From Taudactylus pleione (lineage: Eukaryota > Chordata > Amphibia > Anura > Myobatrachidae): a stretch of 64,000 nucleotides of DNA. Shown here piece by piece: positions 19,253-29,144 of the stretch (position 1 is its first letter; the number at the start of each line of letters is the position of its first letter). The position numbers and the translations under genes are program-made. Location: the NCBI GenBank assembly GCA_031769625.1, contig JAUIMM010000171.1:2046001-2110000 (forward strand). Direction: 5' to 3'. A model generated the notes under the pieces. It was given only the letters and a program-made list of their open reading frames with translations. It ran no database searches and had not been told where the DNA came from.

Positions 19253-19480
19253 GGGTATAAGTTGTCAGCATGTTTGCATCAGTTTCCTCCCATGATCCAA
19301 AGACGTAATGGCAGGTTAATTGTCTGTCTGACGTCACTGAGCCTAGTGTTTTCCCTTGTAACATGGAATATACAGTAGATTGTAAGCTCCACTGGGGCAC
19401 GGACTGATATTAATGATTAAATATTTTCTGTAAAGTGCTGTGTAATATGTAGGTACTATAGAAATAACTGGTAATAATAA
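19253..19480 (+). mobile_element. tRNA-derived SINE, 3' half
   Basis: TCAGTTTCCTCCCATGATCC, AGATTGTAAGCTCC, GTAAAGTGCTGTGTAATATG and CTATAGAAATAACTGGTAAT appear in the order of the widespread amphibian SINE that is present in reverse at 19540-20395 and 53103-53451. The tRNA-like head is missing (5' truncation). Confidence 0.7.
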
Positions 19481-19539
19481 CTAAACAACTGGATAGTTGC
19501 CAACAAATAAAAATAACTTTGTGGTGCTCTTCACTACTT

Positions 19540-20395
19540 GGTAGATGTATCTGATCATTTATTTATTTATTACCAGTTATTTATATAGCGCACACATATT
19601 CCGCAGCGCTTTACAGAGAATATTTTGGCCAGTCACATCAGTCCCTGCCCCAATCTATGGGGGTCATTCAGACCCACTCGCGAGCGGCAGTACGCTCGCA
19701 AGTGGGTCGATGGTCCCCACTGCGCATGCGCACGACGGAGGGAGCTCCGTCGTGCGCATGCGCGAGACCTGGCGAGCGAAGGACTTTCCATCGCTCCGGG
19801 TCTCGCACCAAAGGGGGCGTGCTGTCGATGTTGATTGACAGCACGCCCCCTTTGGTGGGCATGCCTACCGTCTGAAGCCGGCCCCACTGACATCACTGAT
19901 AGAGCCAAAATCACTGTGGTGCAAAATCACTCCTGGCCTTGCGGTTGAGAAACCCGACCACAGGGTTTCACTCGCAAGTCCGATGGTCGCGATGGTCAAG
20001 ACCATCGCGACCATTTTGTTGGACGCTCGTATATGCTGTGGGTGGTGACTCACAGCTATACGAGCGTCCAGGAGGACGCTCCATTTTAATGGAGGTGGGC
20101 CCTGATTCAGAGCGAGCGCTCTGGTCAGAGCATCCGGCTCTGAATCAGGGCCTATGTTCCCTATCACATGCTCACACACATACACACTAGGGGTAATTTA
20201 TGTTTGGAGCCAATTAACCTACCAGTATATTTTTGGAGTGTGAGAGGAAACCGGTGCATCTGCAGGAAACCCACGCAAGCACAGGGAGAATATACAAACT
20301 CCACACAGGTAGGGCCGTGGTGGGAATCGAACCAACGACCTCAGTGCTGTGAGGCAGTAACGCTAACCATTACACCGTCTGTGCTGCCGTCATGT
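19540..20395 (-). mobile_element. tRNA-derived SINE, split by a MITE
   Basis: On the minus strand the head (20395 down to about 20315) reads like a tRNA: an A-box-like TGGTTAGCG and a perfect B box GGTTCGATTCC near 20325-20335. Next come the conserved CTCCCTGTGCTTGCGTGGG core and, after a 494-bp MITE insertion (19659-20152), the tail GTAAAGCGCTGCGGAATATG...GCGCTATATAAATAA with TAATAAATAAAT at the 3' end. The B box supports Pol III transcription in the original element. Confidence 0.8.
19659..20152 (+). mobile_element. Serial-hairpin MITE family A, copy A1
   Basis: Starts GGGGGTCATTCAGACCCACTC, ends CTCTGAATCAGGGCC, with TAT on both sides (19656-19658 and 20153-20155). It keeps most hairpins of the family but lacks the GGGGGCGTTCCC and 30-bp TGACATCACTAGTGATGTCA palindromes in full (one arm only near 19884). 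It is inserted inside the SINE. Stem GAAACCC (19949-19955) pairs with GGGTTTC (19963-19969). Confidence 0.85.
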
Positions 20396-20700
20396 GACCT
20401 GTGTAGTTTCTGTGCAGTACTGTCTAGATATACCTTTTTGTGGTGCAATTCCTATTATGAGATGTTAGATGAGGTTGACCATGGAATAATTAATTTTTAG
20501 TTTGTATACTCCTATTCAATTAATACAGCATATAAAGCATGATAAAAAAAATGATAGATAGAATAGTATATACAGTAGATGCAGCTGGTCAGTATTGAAA
20601 ATATGTTTTCATGATTTGGGGTTTTAATTCACTATCAATAAAGTGATTTGGAAGTAGTATAAAGCCAAAATAACTCCAGCAACTTTACTATACTATGCAT
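20396..20700. other. Unassigned intronic stretch
   Basis: AT-rich; no gene, no element ends. The 8 bp ending at 20700 are the target duplication of the next element. Confidence 0.35.
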
Positions 20701-21016
20701 CAGGGATGGGGAACCTCAGGAATCATTTGGTCTGGCCCTCAGAGCTTTTTTCTGCTAGCCTCATCTGGCTAGCAGTATGCCTAGAATGGCACCCTGCAGC
20801 CAGAATCTATAGGTAGTCCCGCCTGGACCATCCTTAGGGCGCTTCAGACGGTCACACTGATGCCCTTACAGCTCCCTGGAACATCCTCTGGATGATCTGG
20901 GCATTGCTGTAATCACCGGTGACATCACACTGAGGGAACGTGGCCTGCTCCAGGCCCACGAATAATGTTATATAGATCAAAATGGCCCTCAGCAGAAAAA
21001 AGGTTCCCCACCCCTG
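20701..21016 (+). mobile_element. hAT-type MITE (GGGGAACCT ends), copy 3, intact
   Basis: The ends CAGGGATGGGGAACCT and AGGTTCCCCACCCCTG are inverted. The 8-bp flanks CTATGCAT (20693-20700) and CTATACAT (21017-21024) differ by one base and are the target-site duplication. The 316-bp body has no coding capacity. This copy defines the family found also at 4469 and 5232/14385. Confidence 0.9.
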
Positions 21017-21024
21017 CTATACAT

Positions 21025-21500
21025 AATTGAGGTTATCCTGTTATTGTGATCATAGAAATGATCCTTTTACAAGGGCTTTCCACATCAGATTATTTTAATT
21101 TTCTGGTTCATACTGTCCAGCAACTTTTACTAAACACATTTCTTTTCCTTTCAAACTATTTTCTGTTATGTATTAACTTGATTAAGCAGAGTTGTTTGTT
21201 TTACCTGCCCCAGGGGATAAACCTGATCTGACCTATCTGCATTGAATACAGTTGTATCCATGGAAAATCATATTGTATATGACTTGATATAAAGACATAC
21301 CTTAAAACCACATACAGAAGGTAGAAAGAAAAGCAATACAGTTAGTAAAAGTAGCAGGAAGTCATGTACAAAGCAATAAATTAGTGTGGTCTAGCTTGGA
21401 AGACCTATTTAAATATATTTTCCCTTGCATCATCATATTTATAGAGACTGCAGAAGTGATTGTTTGCATGTTCATACATGACAGAAAAATGCTATAAGAC
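21025..21500. other. Unassigned intronic stretch
   Basis: AT-rich sequence, no supported feature. Confidence 0.35.
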
Positions 21501-21501
21501 A

Positions 21502-21681
21502 AGGGTCTTTATTTATGAAGCAGTGGCTTTTGTAAATGGCTGCTTCCTGGCGGGTTGAAGGTGAAAATTTAACACGGCATCCACAGTCAGTGTAAAGACC
21601 GGCGTGACTGTGGGTGCTGTTTTAAATTTTCACCTGCAACCCACCGAGAAACAGCGGGTTGCCTCTTCGTAAATAAAGCCT
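21502..21681. mobile_element. 180-bp palindromic MITE
   Basis: The ends AGGGTCTTTATTTATGAAG and CTTCGTAAATAAAGCCTG are inverted; inside, GGTGAAAATTTAACA pairs with TTTAAATTTTCACC and CACAGTCA with TGACTGTG. One long imperfect hairpin with no coding. Confidence 0.7.
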
Positions 21682-21763
21682 GTGGTATAAACAGGCAAGA
21701 ATCTTATACTGGATAGATACTTGTCGATGTATTGTACGTTTGATCAAAGAACAATATATAGTG

Positions 21764-22068
21764 AATGCATTGCAGGGTGTGTACACCCGATATATCTGTG
21801 AACGATGTTGTTCAGACATATCAGGTCGGCCCTGCAGCACAGCCGATGCCATCTGCATGTGTGTACGGGTGACCACCCGTATACTTGCTGCAGGGACAAC
21901 TGACACTGACATAACAACTGCTCGGTAAAATTGAAATGCTGCCCAGTCGTAATGTCAGCTTAGACATATCGACCAACCGATTGGTGAGATATTTTAGCTT
22001 ACCAATAGGCCTTCCGGATGCAGATCGGTCTACTGACTGATCATCGTTCTAGTGTGTACCAGCATTTC
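21764..22068. mobile_element. MITE related to the GGGTACACACTA family
   Basis: The left end TGCAGGGTGTGTACACCCG and right end CTAGTGTGTACCAGCATTT are inverted with related sequence to 17564-17870. The interior has GTACGGGTGACCACCCGTA and GATATATC words. The target duplication is unclear. Confidence 0.55.
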
Positions 22069-22069
22069 A

Positions 22070-22165
22070 AGACGCCGGGCATTTCACCCTCGCCGGGATA
22101 TGACAGTCGGGAAGCCGGCTGTCGGTATAATGTCAGCCGGCTTCCCGATTGCATCCCGGGATGAG
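22070..22165. repeat. Coreless copy of the TCCCGAC/GCCGGC repeat
   Basis: GACAGTCGGGAAGCCGGCTG and CAGCCGGCTTCCCGATTG form a near-perfect hairpin. The words match the ends of the telomere-like-core family (compare 47028-47066) but there is no GGTTAGGG tract here. Confidence 0.55.
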
Positions 22166-22240
22166 GAATACACTAAATATGTAATGTATATGTAGTGGGG
22201 TTAACAGTACCAAAATTTGAACCTGTTTTACTGACATACA

Positions 22241-23115
22241 GGCCCGTATTCAATTAGGGAGTGAAAAGTCCATGCTGGACTTTTTGCTCCACATCGGAGC
22301 TTTTTCTGGGGATAAAGTATCGGTCGTGCGCCCGCTTTATCCCCGTATTCAATTTAAAATGAGCAAAAACGGGACCCGGCGAATTGGGATCTACGAAAAA
22401 AACAGGAATTTTTGGGAAATGTGCCTGGGACACCCGCCTAAAGATGTCCAGATGTGGGGGATCGCTATGGGTACCCCCATTTTTACCTGCAGAAGAAAGT
22501 CAGATTTTTAAATAGCTGCGGCAGGTGTTTTTTTCCCAACATTGAAGAAGTGATGCAGAAGAGCACTTAGGTTTTTTTTATCGTTTTTTTAAGTGGTCCC
22601 ATCAAATGTGGGGTACATGAAACTGGGTACTAGCATATTTTTAAGTCCCTAAAATCATTTTTTTAAAATTCAGCAAAAATGCACCTGCCGCTAATAGCCT
22701 ATTCTAGAAAACACCTGCCGCATACTTACAGAATAGCCCTGAACCTATTTCCCTATTTTTAAACACTTTCCCCCTTTTTTTTTTTTTTTTTTTTTCACCC
22801 TAAATTATTTAATTCATTTTTTTGGGGTGTCACTATTTTTTTTTTTTTACTTTTTTTTGACAGTTTATTTTTAATGACATTCCTAGGGGTGCAGGCTATT
22901 TTTTTTTTAGCCTGCACCCCTAAACCCCAATTCTGCACTTTTTTTTCGCCATGTAAAACATGAAAAGTTATCCCCGTTTTTTTTTCAAAGACTTTTCGAA
23001 CCTGCAACAAGTCTTTGAAATTGAATACGGGGATAATTGAAATAGGCGAAAATGATGTCATCGGCGATAAATAATCGCCGATTCCGACTTTTTGCAGCCT
23101 AATTGAATATCCCCC
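22241..23115. mobile_element. MITE family C (GTATTCAATTxGG ends), copy 1, 875 bp
   Basis: The ends GGCCCGTATTCAATTAGG and CCTAATTGAATATCCCCC are inverted. GTATTCAATT also occurs internally (22344), and ATTGAATACGG near 23021-23031, so the element has a double terminal structure. The middle is a 250-bp T-rich tract. Copies or relatives: 41111-41835, 44388-45211 and 62348-63167. Confidence 0.7.
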
Positions 23116-23597
23116 ATAATGTTCCAGATATAATTTTCACAGGCCAGTTGTATAAACATTTTTTTTTATTTTTTTTTTGCTGCATTCAAAACGACTTTCA
23201 ATTGATACACATCCAAAATTGATTGTTGTGGAAGCCAGGAGTGCCACTTGGCAGAAGTGCTGCTAAAGCTTTCCATTGTCCTTCAGATTGCAGCAGTGAG
23301 CCAAACTATCTCTGAAGCATGATCTTGCAGCAATCCAGAATGCCACAGTGACCCAAAATGTTGCTGGTTACCAGTATGTCACAGAGTGTCAGATAGCAAA
23401 TGACATGCACTGACATACATTAACATTACTTTTAAAGAGCATGTAAGGCCATTTCTGAAATGATTACATACCAAAGGCTGTGCATTATGGAGCTAAATAG
23501 TATTATTTAAATAACCAAATGGCTTATAAAAAAAAAAAAGAATATATTTATCTACAGTAGGCTGCCATATTAGAATACAGTTGCCTTGCTAACAAAC
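23116..23597. other. Unassigned intronic stretch
   Basis: Short related phrases (AATGCCACAGTGACCCAAA, GAGTGCCACTTGGC) suggest an old internal duplication, but nothing is assignable. Confidence 0.3.
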
Positions 23598-23600
23598 AAA

Positions 23601-24149
23601 GGGCCTGATTCAGACCCACTCGCGAGCGGCTGTCCGCTCGCAAGTGGGTCGATGTTCTGGACTGAGCATGCGCACGACGGAGGGAGCTCCGTCGTGCGCA
23701 TGCGCCAGACGCGACGAGCGAAGGAAAGTCCTTCGCTCGTTGTGTCTGATCAAAGGGGGCGTGCTGTCGATGTTGATTGACAGCACACCCCCTTTGGTGG
23801 GCGTGCCGGGGGCGTGCCTCCCTGACGGGGGCGTTCCCACGGGAACGCCTCCCGTCAGAAGCCGGCCCACTGACATCACTAGTGATGTCAGTGGGAGTGA
23901 TTTTGGCTCTGATAGAGCCAAAATCACTCCGGAGCTTGCAGTTGAAAGCCTCAACCGCAGGCTCCGGCTCGCAGTTTCGATGGTCGCGATGGTCACGACC
24001 ATCGCGGCCATCAAACTGCACGCTCGTATAGCCTGTGGGTGGTGACCCACAGCTATACGAGCGTCCAGGAGGACGCTCCATTCTCATGGAGGCCAGCCCT
24101 CATTCAGAGCGTGCGTTCTGCTCAGAGCGTACGGCTCTGAATGAGGGCC
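23601..24149 (+). mobile_element. Serial-hairpin MITE family A, copy A2 (reference copy)
   Basis: The ends GGGCCTGATTCAGA and TCTGAATGAGGGCC are inverted; AAA flanks both sides. Twelve consecutive palindromes fill it: about 23613-23650, 23666-23703, 23714-23740, 23751-23796, 23822-23858, a perfect 30-bp one at 23866-23895, 23895-23929, 23930-23964, 23979-24012, 24022-24062, 24061-24091 and 24097-24147. CpG density is high and the frames on both strands are open because of the palindromes, not because of coding. Copy A3 is almost identical in the opposite orientation. Confidence 0.92.
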
Positions 24150-24152
24150 AAA

Positions 24153-24464
24153 GAGCGGGATGCATCAAATAACTTTTTCAGAGGTTTGTCCGCTTACCGC
24201 ATATGTACCAAGCTATTCTGGGGCTTGAATGATATGCCCAGTAGAAGCCTATGGGCTTCTATTCACAAAATGCTGTGAAAGGGATCCCTCCAAGTACCCC
24301 CCGCAGCGTGTGTGTCACGTGTCATAAACCCAGAAGTCCTTCTATCGCAAAGGAGAGCTCTTACCGGGAGAGCTGTGCTTTGTGATTTTATACCGGCATT
24401 ACTTGCACATGCATGTGATGAGTGGCGAGATGCATTGTATGCAAAATCATCATGCATCCCGCTC
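24153..24464. mobile_element. 312-bp MITE with GAGCGGGATGCAT ends
   Basis: GAGCGGGATGCATCA and TCATGCATCCCGCTC are perfectly inverted over their outer 13 bases; AAA flanks both sides (24150-24152 and 24465-24467). It abuts copy A2 so that the two elements share one AAA. The interior has GAGCTCTTACCGGGAGAGCTC-like hairpin words. Confidence 0.8.
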
Positions 24465-24610
24465 AAAGTGAGTTACCGTTTGGCAGACGCCATCACCAAA
24501 CTGTTCTAAAGGTGTGTTAGGGGCTTCAGCTGTCTGTTTTGGAGGGTGTAGGTAATATACTTTTTAACAAAACTGCAGTGGACAGCGAGCTTAACAATTT
24601 GTTCTCATTT

Positions 24611-26466
24611 CATAACAGATTCCTTTTTTTTTTTTATTATTCTTTTTTATTGAATCATAGACATATACGCAAACAATTCAATTCAACAATAGGTCAAAAA
24701 AAATGTTTGTGAGTAAAGAACATATATTTTCTATTTGATTTAACAAAATGTCAAGATGTATATAATGCAATACATAAATATCATTATATTAAGAATGTAA
24801 ATAATATAAATAGTATAAATAATATAGGTAATATAGTTGAAGGGTGCATCGTGTGGGATATCACCACTGAATCACTGGGGGATCATTGTCAAGTAAACGT
24901 AAAAGGTACCACGAGCAAGAGGAAAAACATTTAGTGAGAAGTTGTTGAGTAACTAAAGGAAGTGTGGAAATATAGCTCTCCCATAATTCTATCTACCCTG
25001 GATTCCTTATCCAAGGAAGTCTCCACCCAATCCATTTGGAACAGATAAAATATCTTCTCTTTAAATAATGAGAAGGGGGGTGTACTTGGCTGATTCCAAA
25101 CCTGTAAGATGGTTTTCTTGGCGGCAGCGCTGACTGCCAACAGCAATTTGCGGCAACCTTTTGTAATACGTTGATCTTGGGGGAATATACCCAATATTGC
25201 CCATAGGGGATCAAATGGCACAAAATTAACTAAGTTATCGATAGCAAATTTGCGAACCCTTAGCCAAAATACTCTGACTAGGGGGCAGGACCACAGACAA
25301 TGAAAAATATCTGCATTATCCTCCCCACAGCGGCGACATGTGTGTGAAGTCGAAGATCCCATCAGGAAACTACGATGTGGGCTAATATGTTCTGTGGTAG
25401 ACATTAAGAAATAATTCTGTGATATGAGCTGGCAGAAATAAGTCGACAAGAATCATATAAATTCTTGAGTAGTATATCAGGTGTGAGTTGAGGGAATTGA
25501 CGTGTCCATAGAGGCAGACCTGTTTGAAGAGTGTCATATTCTAAGCTATCTTGTAAAAATAAATAGTGGTGTGATATCGCTTTACATGTGGGTGGGGGGA
25601 CAGATAATAATGCATCTAGATTGTTGACCCAATCTTTTTCTGAAAAATATTTTGTGACTTGTCTTATATAGTGTTGTACTTGGAAGTAGGCAAAAGGAAA
25701 ACAGGATAAAAATGTAAATTTTTCTACCGCCTCATGGAACGTGAGAGGACCCCTAAGATCAGAATCTACCAGACATCGTATAGATTGAACACCCCGGGCT
25801 GCCCACATTGAGAAAGGGAAAGTGGCATTCCCGTCTTGAAATTCTGGGTTTCGGTATAGAGATACATACAAAGTTTTATGAGCGTTCAATCCCCTTTTGT
25901 ATCTTAGTATGTGCCACATCCTACGTGTGGTCCATAAAAGAGGGTTGGCTTTTTGATCTAAGGTAACTTCACAGTCATGAAGATGTAAGAATGAGAGTAA
26001 ATTATAATTTGTTAAAAAATTTTCTTCCAGGGCTAGTTCAGTGTAAACCGATGTGCCATTCAGCCAATCTCGTAAATGGCGTACTAAAGCGGAATGGTTA
26101 TAGTGAACAATATTTGGGAAGTTAATTCCTCCGTTAGATTTGCATTGTTGGAGCCGAATCAGGCCAATTCTACTTCTTTTATTATTCCAAATAAATTTAA
26201 CAAACGCTGTGTTAAGTTTTTTAATGTCTTCTTGAGACAGTAGTAATGGTAGGGATTGGAATAAATAAATTAATCGTGGGATCGCTATCTTTTTTATGCA
26301 AATTCGCCCTTCGCAAGTAGGAGAGCCGGAGATGCCCCCAACCATTCAGAACCCCAAACAAATTTTTAATAGCCTTAGATATATTGGTATGATAGATAGA
26401 TGAGGGATTCTTAGTTATCTGAACTCCCAAATATGTAAAACATCCCTTTGCCCATGCATAACAGAT
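24611..26466 (-). mobile_element. 5'-truncated L1/Tx1-like LINE with target duplication
   Basis: CATAACAGAT at 24611-24620 and 26457-26466 is a 10-bp target-site duplication. Between them, on the minus strand, lie the C-terminal third of ORF2, a roughly 300-bp 3' UTR and an A-rich tail (the T run at 24624-24640). Truncation at the 5' end is normal for target-primed insertion. The coding part carries one break. Confidence 0.9.
24931..26430 (-). pseudogene. LINE ORF2 C-terminal region
   Basis: Three overlapping frames read through the region after the reverse transcriptase: FTYLGVQITKNPSSIYHTN near the 5' edge, IPRLIYLFQSLPLLLSQEDI and FVKFIWNNKRSRI in the large 313-residue frame (25404-26345), then CRRCGEDNADIFHCLWSCPL (cysteine knuckle CxxC...HxxxxC) near 25290-25345. 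These are hallmark blocks of L1-clade ORF2 downstream of the polymerase core. Frameshifts near 26330 and 25440 break it. The RT active site and endonuclease are absent because of truncation. Confidence 0.85.
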
Positions 26467-26556
26467 ATCTTAACATTTATATTTGGTGGTTTAGCTGTTA
26501 TGTCATTGTACATTTAGCTTTTACTGGCCCATTGCGAAATAAATATGTTTTATTCA

Positions 26557-26949
26557 GGGGCGTTTTCTAGAGAGGAGGGGGCCCGTGTGCAGTCTCCGAC
26601 ATGGGCCCCCTCCTCTCCGCCCGGCGGCCGGCAGCGCACTGAGCTGTGCGCAGCTAGCGCCGGAGTTATAGACTCTGGGTACTAGAGTGTGCCCAGAGTC
26701 TATAGTGTATGCACAGGTAACCGGGAAAATGGCCCCGGTGGGCATTTTCCCTGTACTGCGCATGCGCAAACGACGGGAAAATGGCCGCCGCGGCCATTTT
26801 CCAGTCGTTTTACAGCGCCGGACGCCCGCGCCGACGTGGGACTCCAGAGAGGTAAGTATTATGGGTGCAGGGTGTGCGGTGCGGGGCCCCCCTGGACCCA
26901 GGGGCCTGTGTTCCCCGAACACCCTGCACCCATTATAGATACGCCCCTG
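26557..26949. mobile_element. 393-bp hAT MITE with perfect 8-bp duplication
   Basis: The ends CAGGGGCGTTTTCTA and TAGATACGCCCCTG are inverted; GTTTTATT occurs on both sides (26549-26556 and 26950-26957). The CpG-rich interior contains the palindrome AAAATGGCCGCCGCGGCCATTTT, carrying two YY1-like GCCATTTT sites, and a consensus donor GAGAGGTAAGTATT (26846-26860). No coding. Confidence 0.92.
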
Positions 26950-26957
26950 GTTTTATT

Positions 26958-27795
26958 CCTGTGTGCTTTAATATGCTTTTTTAAAACATTTTAACAGCTG
27001 ACGCAACCTTTGGTTCTTAATTGGGGGAAGGTATATATGTACCGTGACATCTAAACTAACAACAACCCTGGAGTTGCTTTTCTTGATTTTATCTAGTGAG
27101 ACGTCTCGGTCACTTTGCAGAGGAATACAGAGCGAGCCTTAGCAATAGAGGAACAAGTTCAACTGAGAAAGGAATCTGGGCCTCCTAGCCTACAGTCACA
27201 AGACAGAATGTGTAATGACTAGTAAAGCAATAGTTTCATCTCCTACCCACAAAGGAAGTCTGACAGAGTTTCTTAGCACGGCATTTACTACACACATTGT
27301 TATGGTAGATTGTGTTATTATACATTCTATTTCTTACTTATTTTGTAAGCTTGGCCTTGTAATCTAGGCATATACAATACAATGGCCTCTGTTTAGGTGT
27401 CATTTTTATCACATGTTTGGAAACTTTATAAACTATCAAGGCACACATAATGCCAAACCAAACATAATCTAAGTGTCAGTACAGCTAAGGCTGCCGAGAG
27501 TCAGTTTGGGCCCCAGTACAACTTCTTCTTGGGGCCCCTTCATATTCCCTCCACAACCAAAGACAGCAAAACTAAAGTTTGACTTGATATTGTGAAGTAT
27601 AATGGTTAACTTGGAACTCTGTATGTTCTGCATATGGGCTGGTCAGCTCCTTCTCCCATGATACCATAATGACTTGTCTACCACATCATTTCACAAGCCA
27701 GTGACATGTGTGACTCATGAATATCACGTGACTCACGTGTGGGCTGCAGCTCATGTCTTGAAATGGCTACCTGACTTCCTGTTTCCCAAAGTAAT
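26958..27795. other. Unassigned intronic stretch
   Basis: Apparently unique. CTTTGCAGAGGAATACAGAG near 27113 resembles an acceptor-exon border, but the following sequence has no recognisable coding match to a PP2C phosphatase and no donor in frame. I do not call an exon. Confidence 0.35.
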
Positions 27796-28053
27796 GATGG
27801 GTACACACTACACGATATGCTCCCTGAGCGATATCGTGTAGTGTGTCCCCGGCAGGCTGTGCTCAATGTCGTTTATGACATTGAGCACAGCCGCTGAACG
27901 ATATCATTAATGATATCGTTCAGCGCCGGGCTCCCTCCCCCATTCTCTGACATGCAGCAACCTGACGAGATCGTCAGGTTGGCCTGCATGTCAGCCCGAT
28001 GAACGATAATGACGAACGACCCGCGGGAACGCGCGTCGTCGTTATCGTTCATC
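27796..28053. mobile_element. Serial-hairpin MITE (GGGTACACACTA end), left part
   Basis: Begins TGGGTACACACTACACGATA and consists of successive palindromes: GGCTGTGCTCAATGTC/GACATTGAGCACAGCC, GCTGAACGATATCATT/AATGATATCGTTCAGC, CAACCTGACGA/TCGTCAGGTTG and AACGATAATGACGA/TCGTCGTTATCGTT. It is cut by the DIRS element after GTTCATC and resumes at 33804. Confidence 0.75.
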
Positions 28054-28056
28054 TTT

Positions 28057-28212
28057 CTACTTCAGGGTCCATAGGGTATCCACAGGATACCTTGGGGGTA
28101 TAGGTGTGACGTCAGTCGCAGGGCACCAAAGAGTTAAGCTTTCAGCCTCCCAGGATGCACTAGGTCCCCCTCCTATACCCCGCCCCCGAGCCAAGGCACC
28201 TCAGTTTAGTTT
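28057..28212 (+). repeat. DIRS left inverted terminal repeat
   Basis: CTACTTCAGGGTCCATAGGG at the outer edge continues through TATAGGTGTGACGTCAGTCG to GAGCCAAGGCACCTCAGTT. It is the near-perfect reverse complement of 33613-33770; the visible differences are one base and a one-base indel in the outer 40 bp. It includes a CRE-like TGACGTCA (28108-28115). Confidence 0.95.
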
Positions 28213-29144
28213 GGTGCCCGGCCGGAGTCGGGTGCACCTGTTGGAGTGGGGGCTAGAAGAGCCCCTGAAGCTTTTTCTTCATGCTGCTGTGGCTGCACAT
28301 CTGGTTGAACAGCATGGACAGTCAGTCCTGACGTCCATGCTGTCTTCCCTACACCCCGCCGGTACCAGAACGCCGGTAATGATCCGGGGATGCTGGTGGG
28401 CATCTGGGGTCACAGCTAGCGGTGACCCCAGATGTTCCGGACCATGGCCGGATTCAAGGGGGACAGAGGTAAGCAGCGGGGTCCCGCGGTGGGTTCCCGC
28501 TGATCACATGGTCCTAAGTCCCCAGGCAGGGGGCTCCCTGGGGACTGGCTGCAGCGTGGAGCCAGGCGACCAACCTGCGCTTCCACTACCCCCTGGGACA
28601 GCGGACCGCAGCAGAGCGGTAGCGCTGCGGCGTCCCAGGGGTTAAATGCATGCCAGGGGAGCGCGCCTTCCCTGTCTCACAGCCGGCGCCTCCCCCACTG
28701 CACACAGCCCTCTCTGCACTGTGCTGACTGGCCCTGTGTCAGCGCTCCTCCCCCAGGCCAGCCTTCTCTCTGCTCCTCGGCGGCCATCTTTTCAGAAGCA
28801 TGGTGAACGCTGCTGGAAGCCTGCATTGGAAGCATCGTGGTCTGGGTCCCCCCGCATACCTCTCCTCCGCTGTGGTCAGGTCTGTGTATGCAGCGCTGTG
28901 TCCTACCAGGCCCTGTGTCTGTGTAGTTGAGTGATCAGCGCTGTTAGTGCAGGAATTGATTTTCTTTGCATTGTATGTGACTGTGCTAGCGCTGCTGCCT
29001 GTAACTTTTCTTCACAAGACTGTCAGCTTTATTACTGTCCCTGTTCTTTCTGCTAAGCCCTTGCGGTGCGGTGCGGTGCTGCAGGGTGGTCTCTCGCCTA
29101 TTTAATATATAATTGGTGAGAGAGGTCACATACGTGGTGCCATC

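Noticed and set aside
23548..24087. Long open frames on both strands of family A MITEs (up to 195 residues)
   Set aside because: All copies show them in several frames at once because the sequence is palindromic and GC-rich; frames differ between copies and have no protein family match.
27113..27200. Possible second exon after CTTTGCAG
   Set aside because: The polypyrimidine tract is weak, translation does not resemble the phosphatase, and no donor follows in frame.
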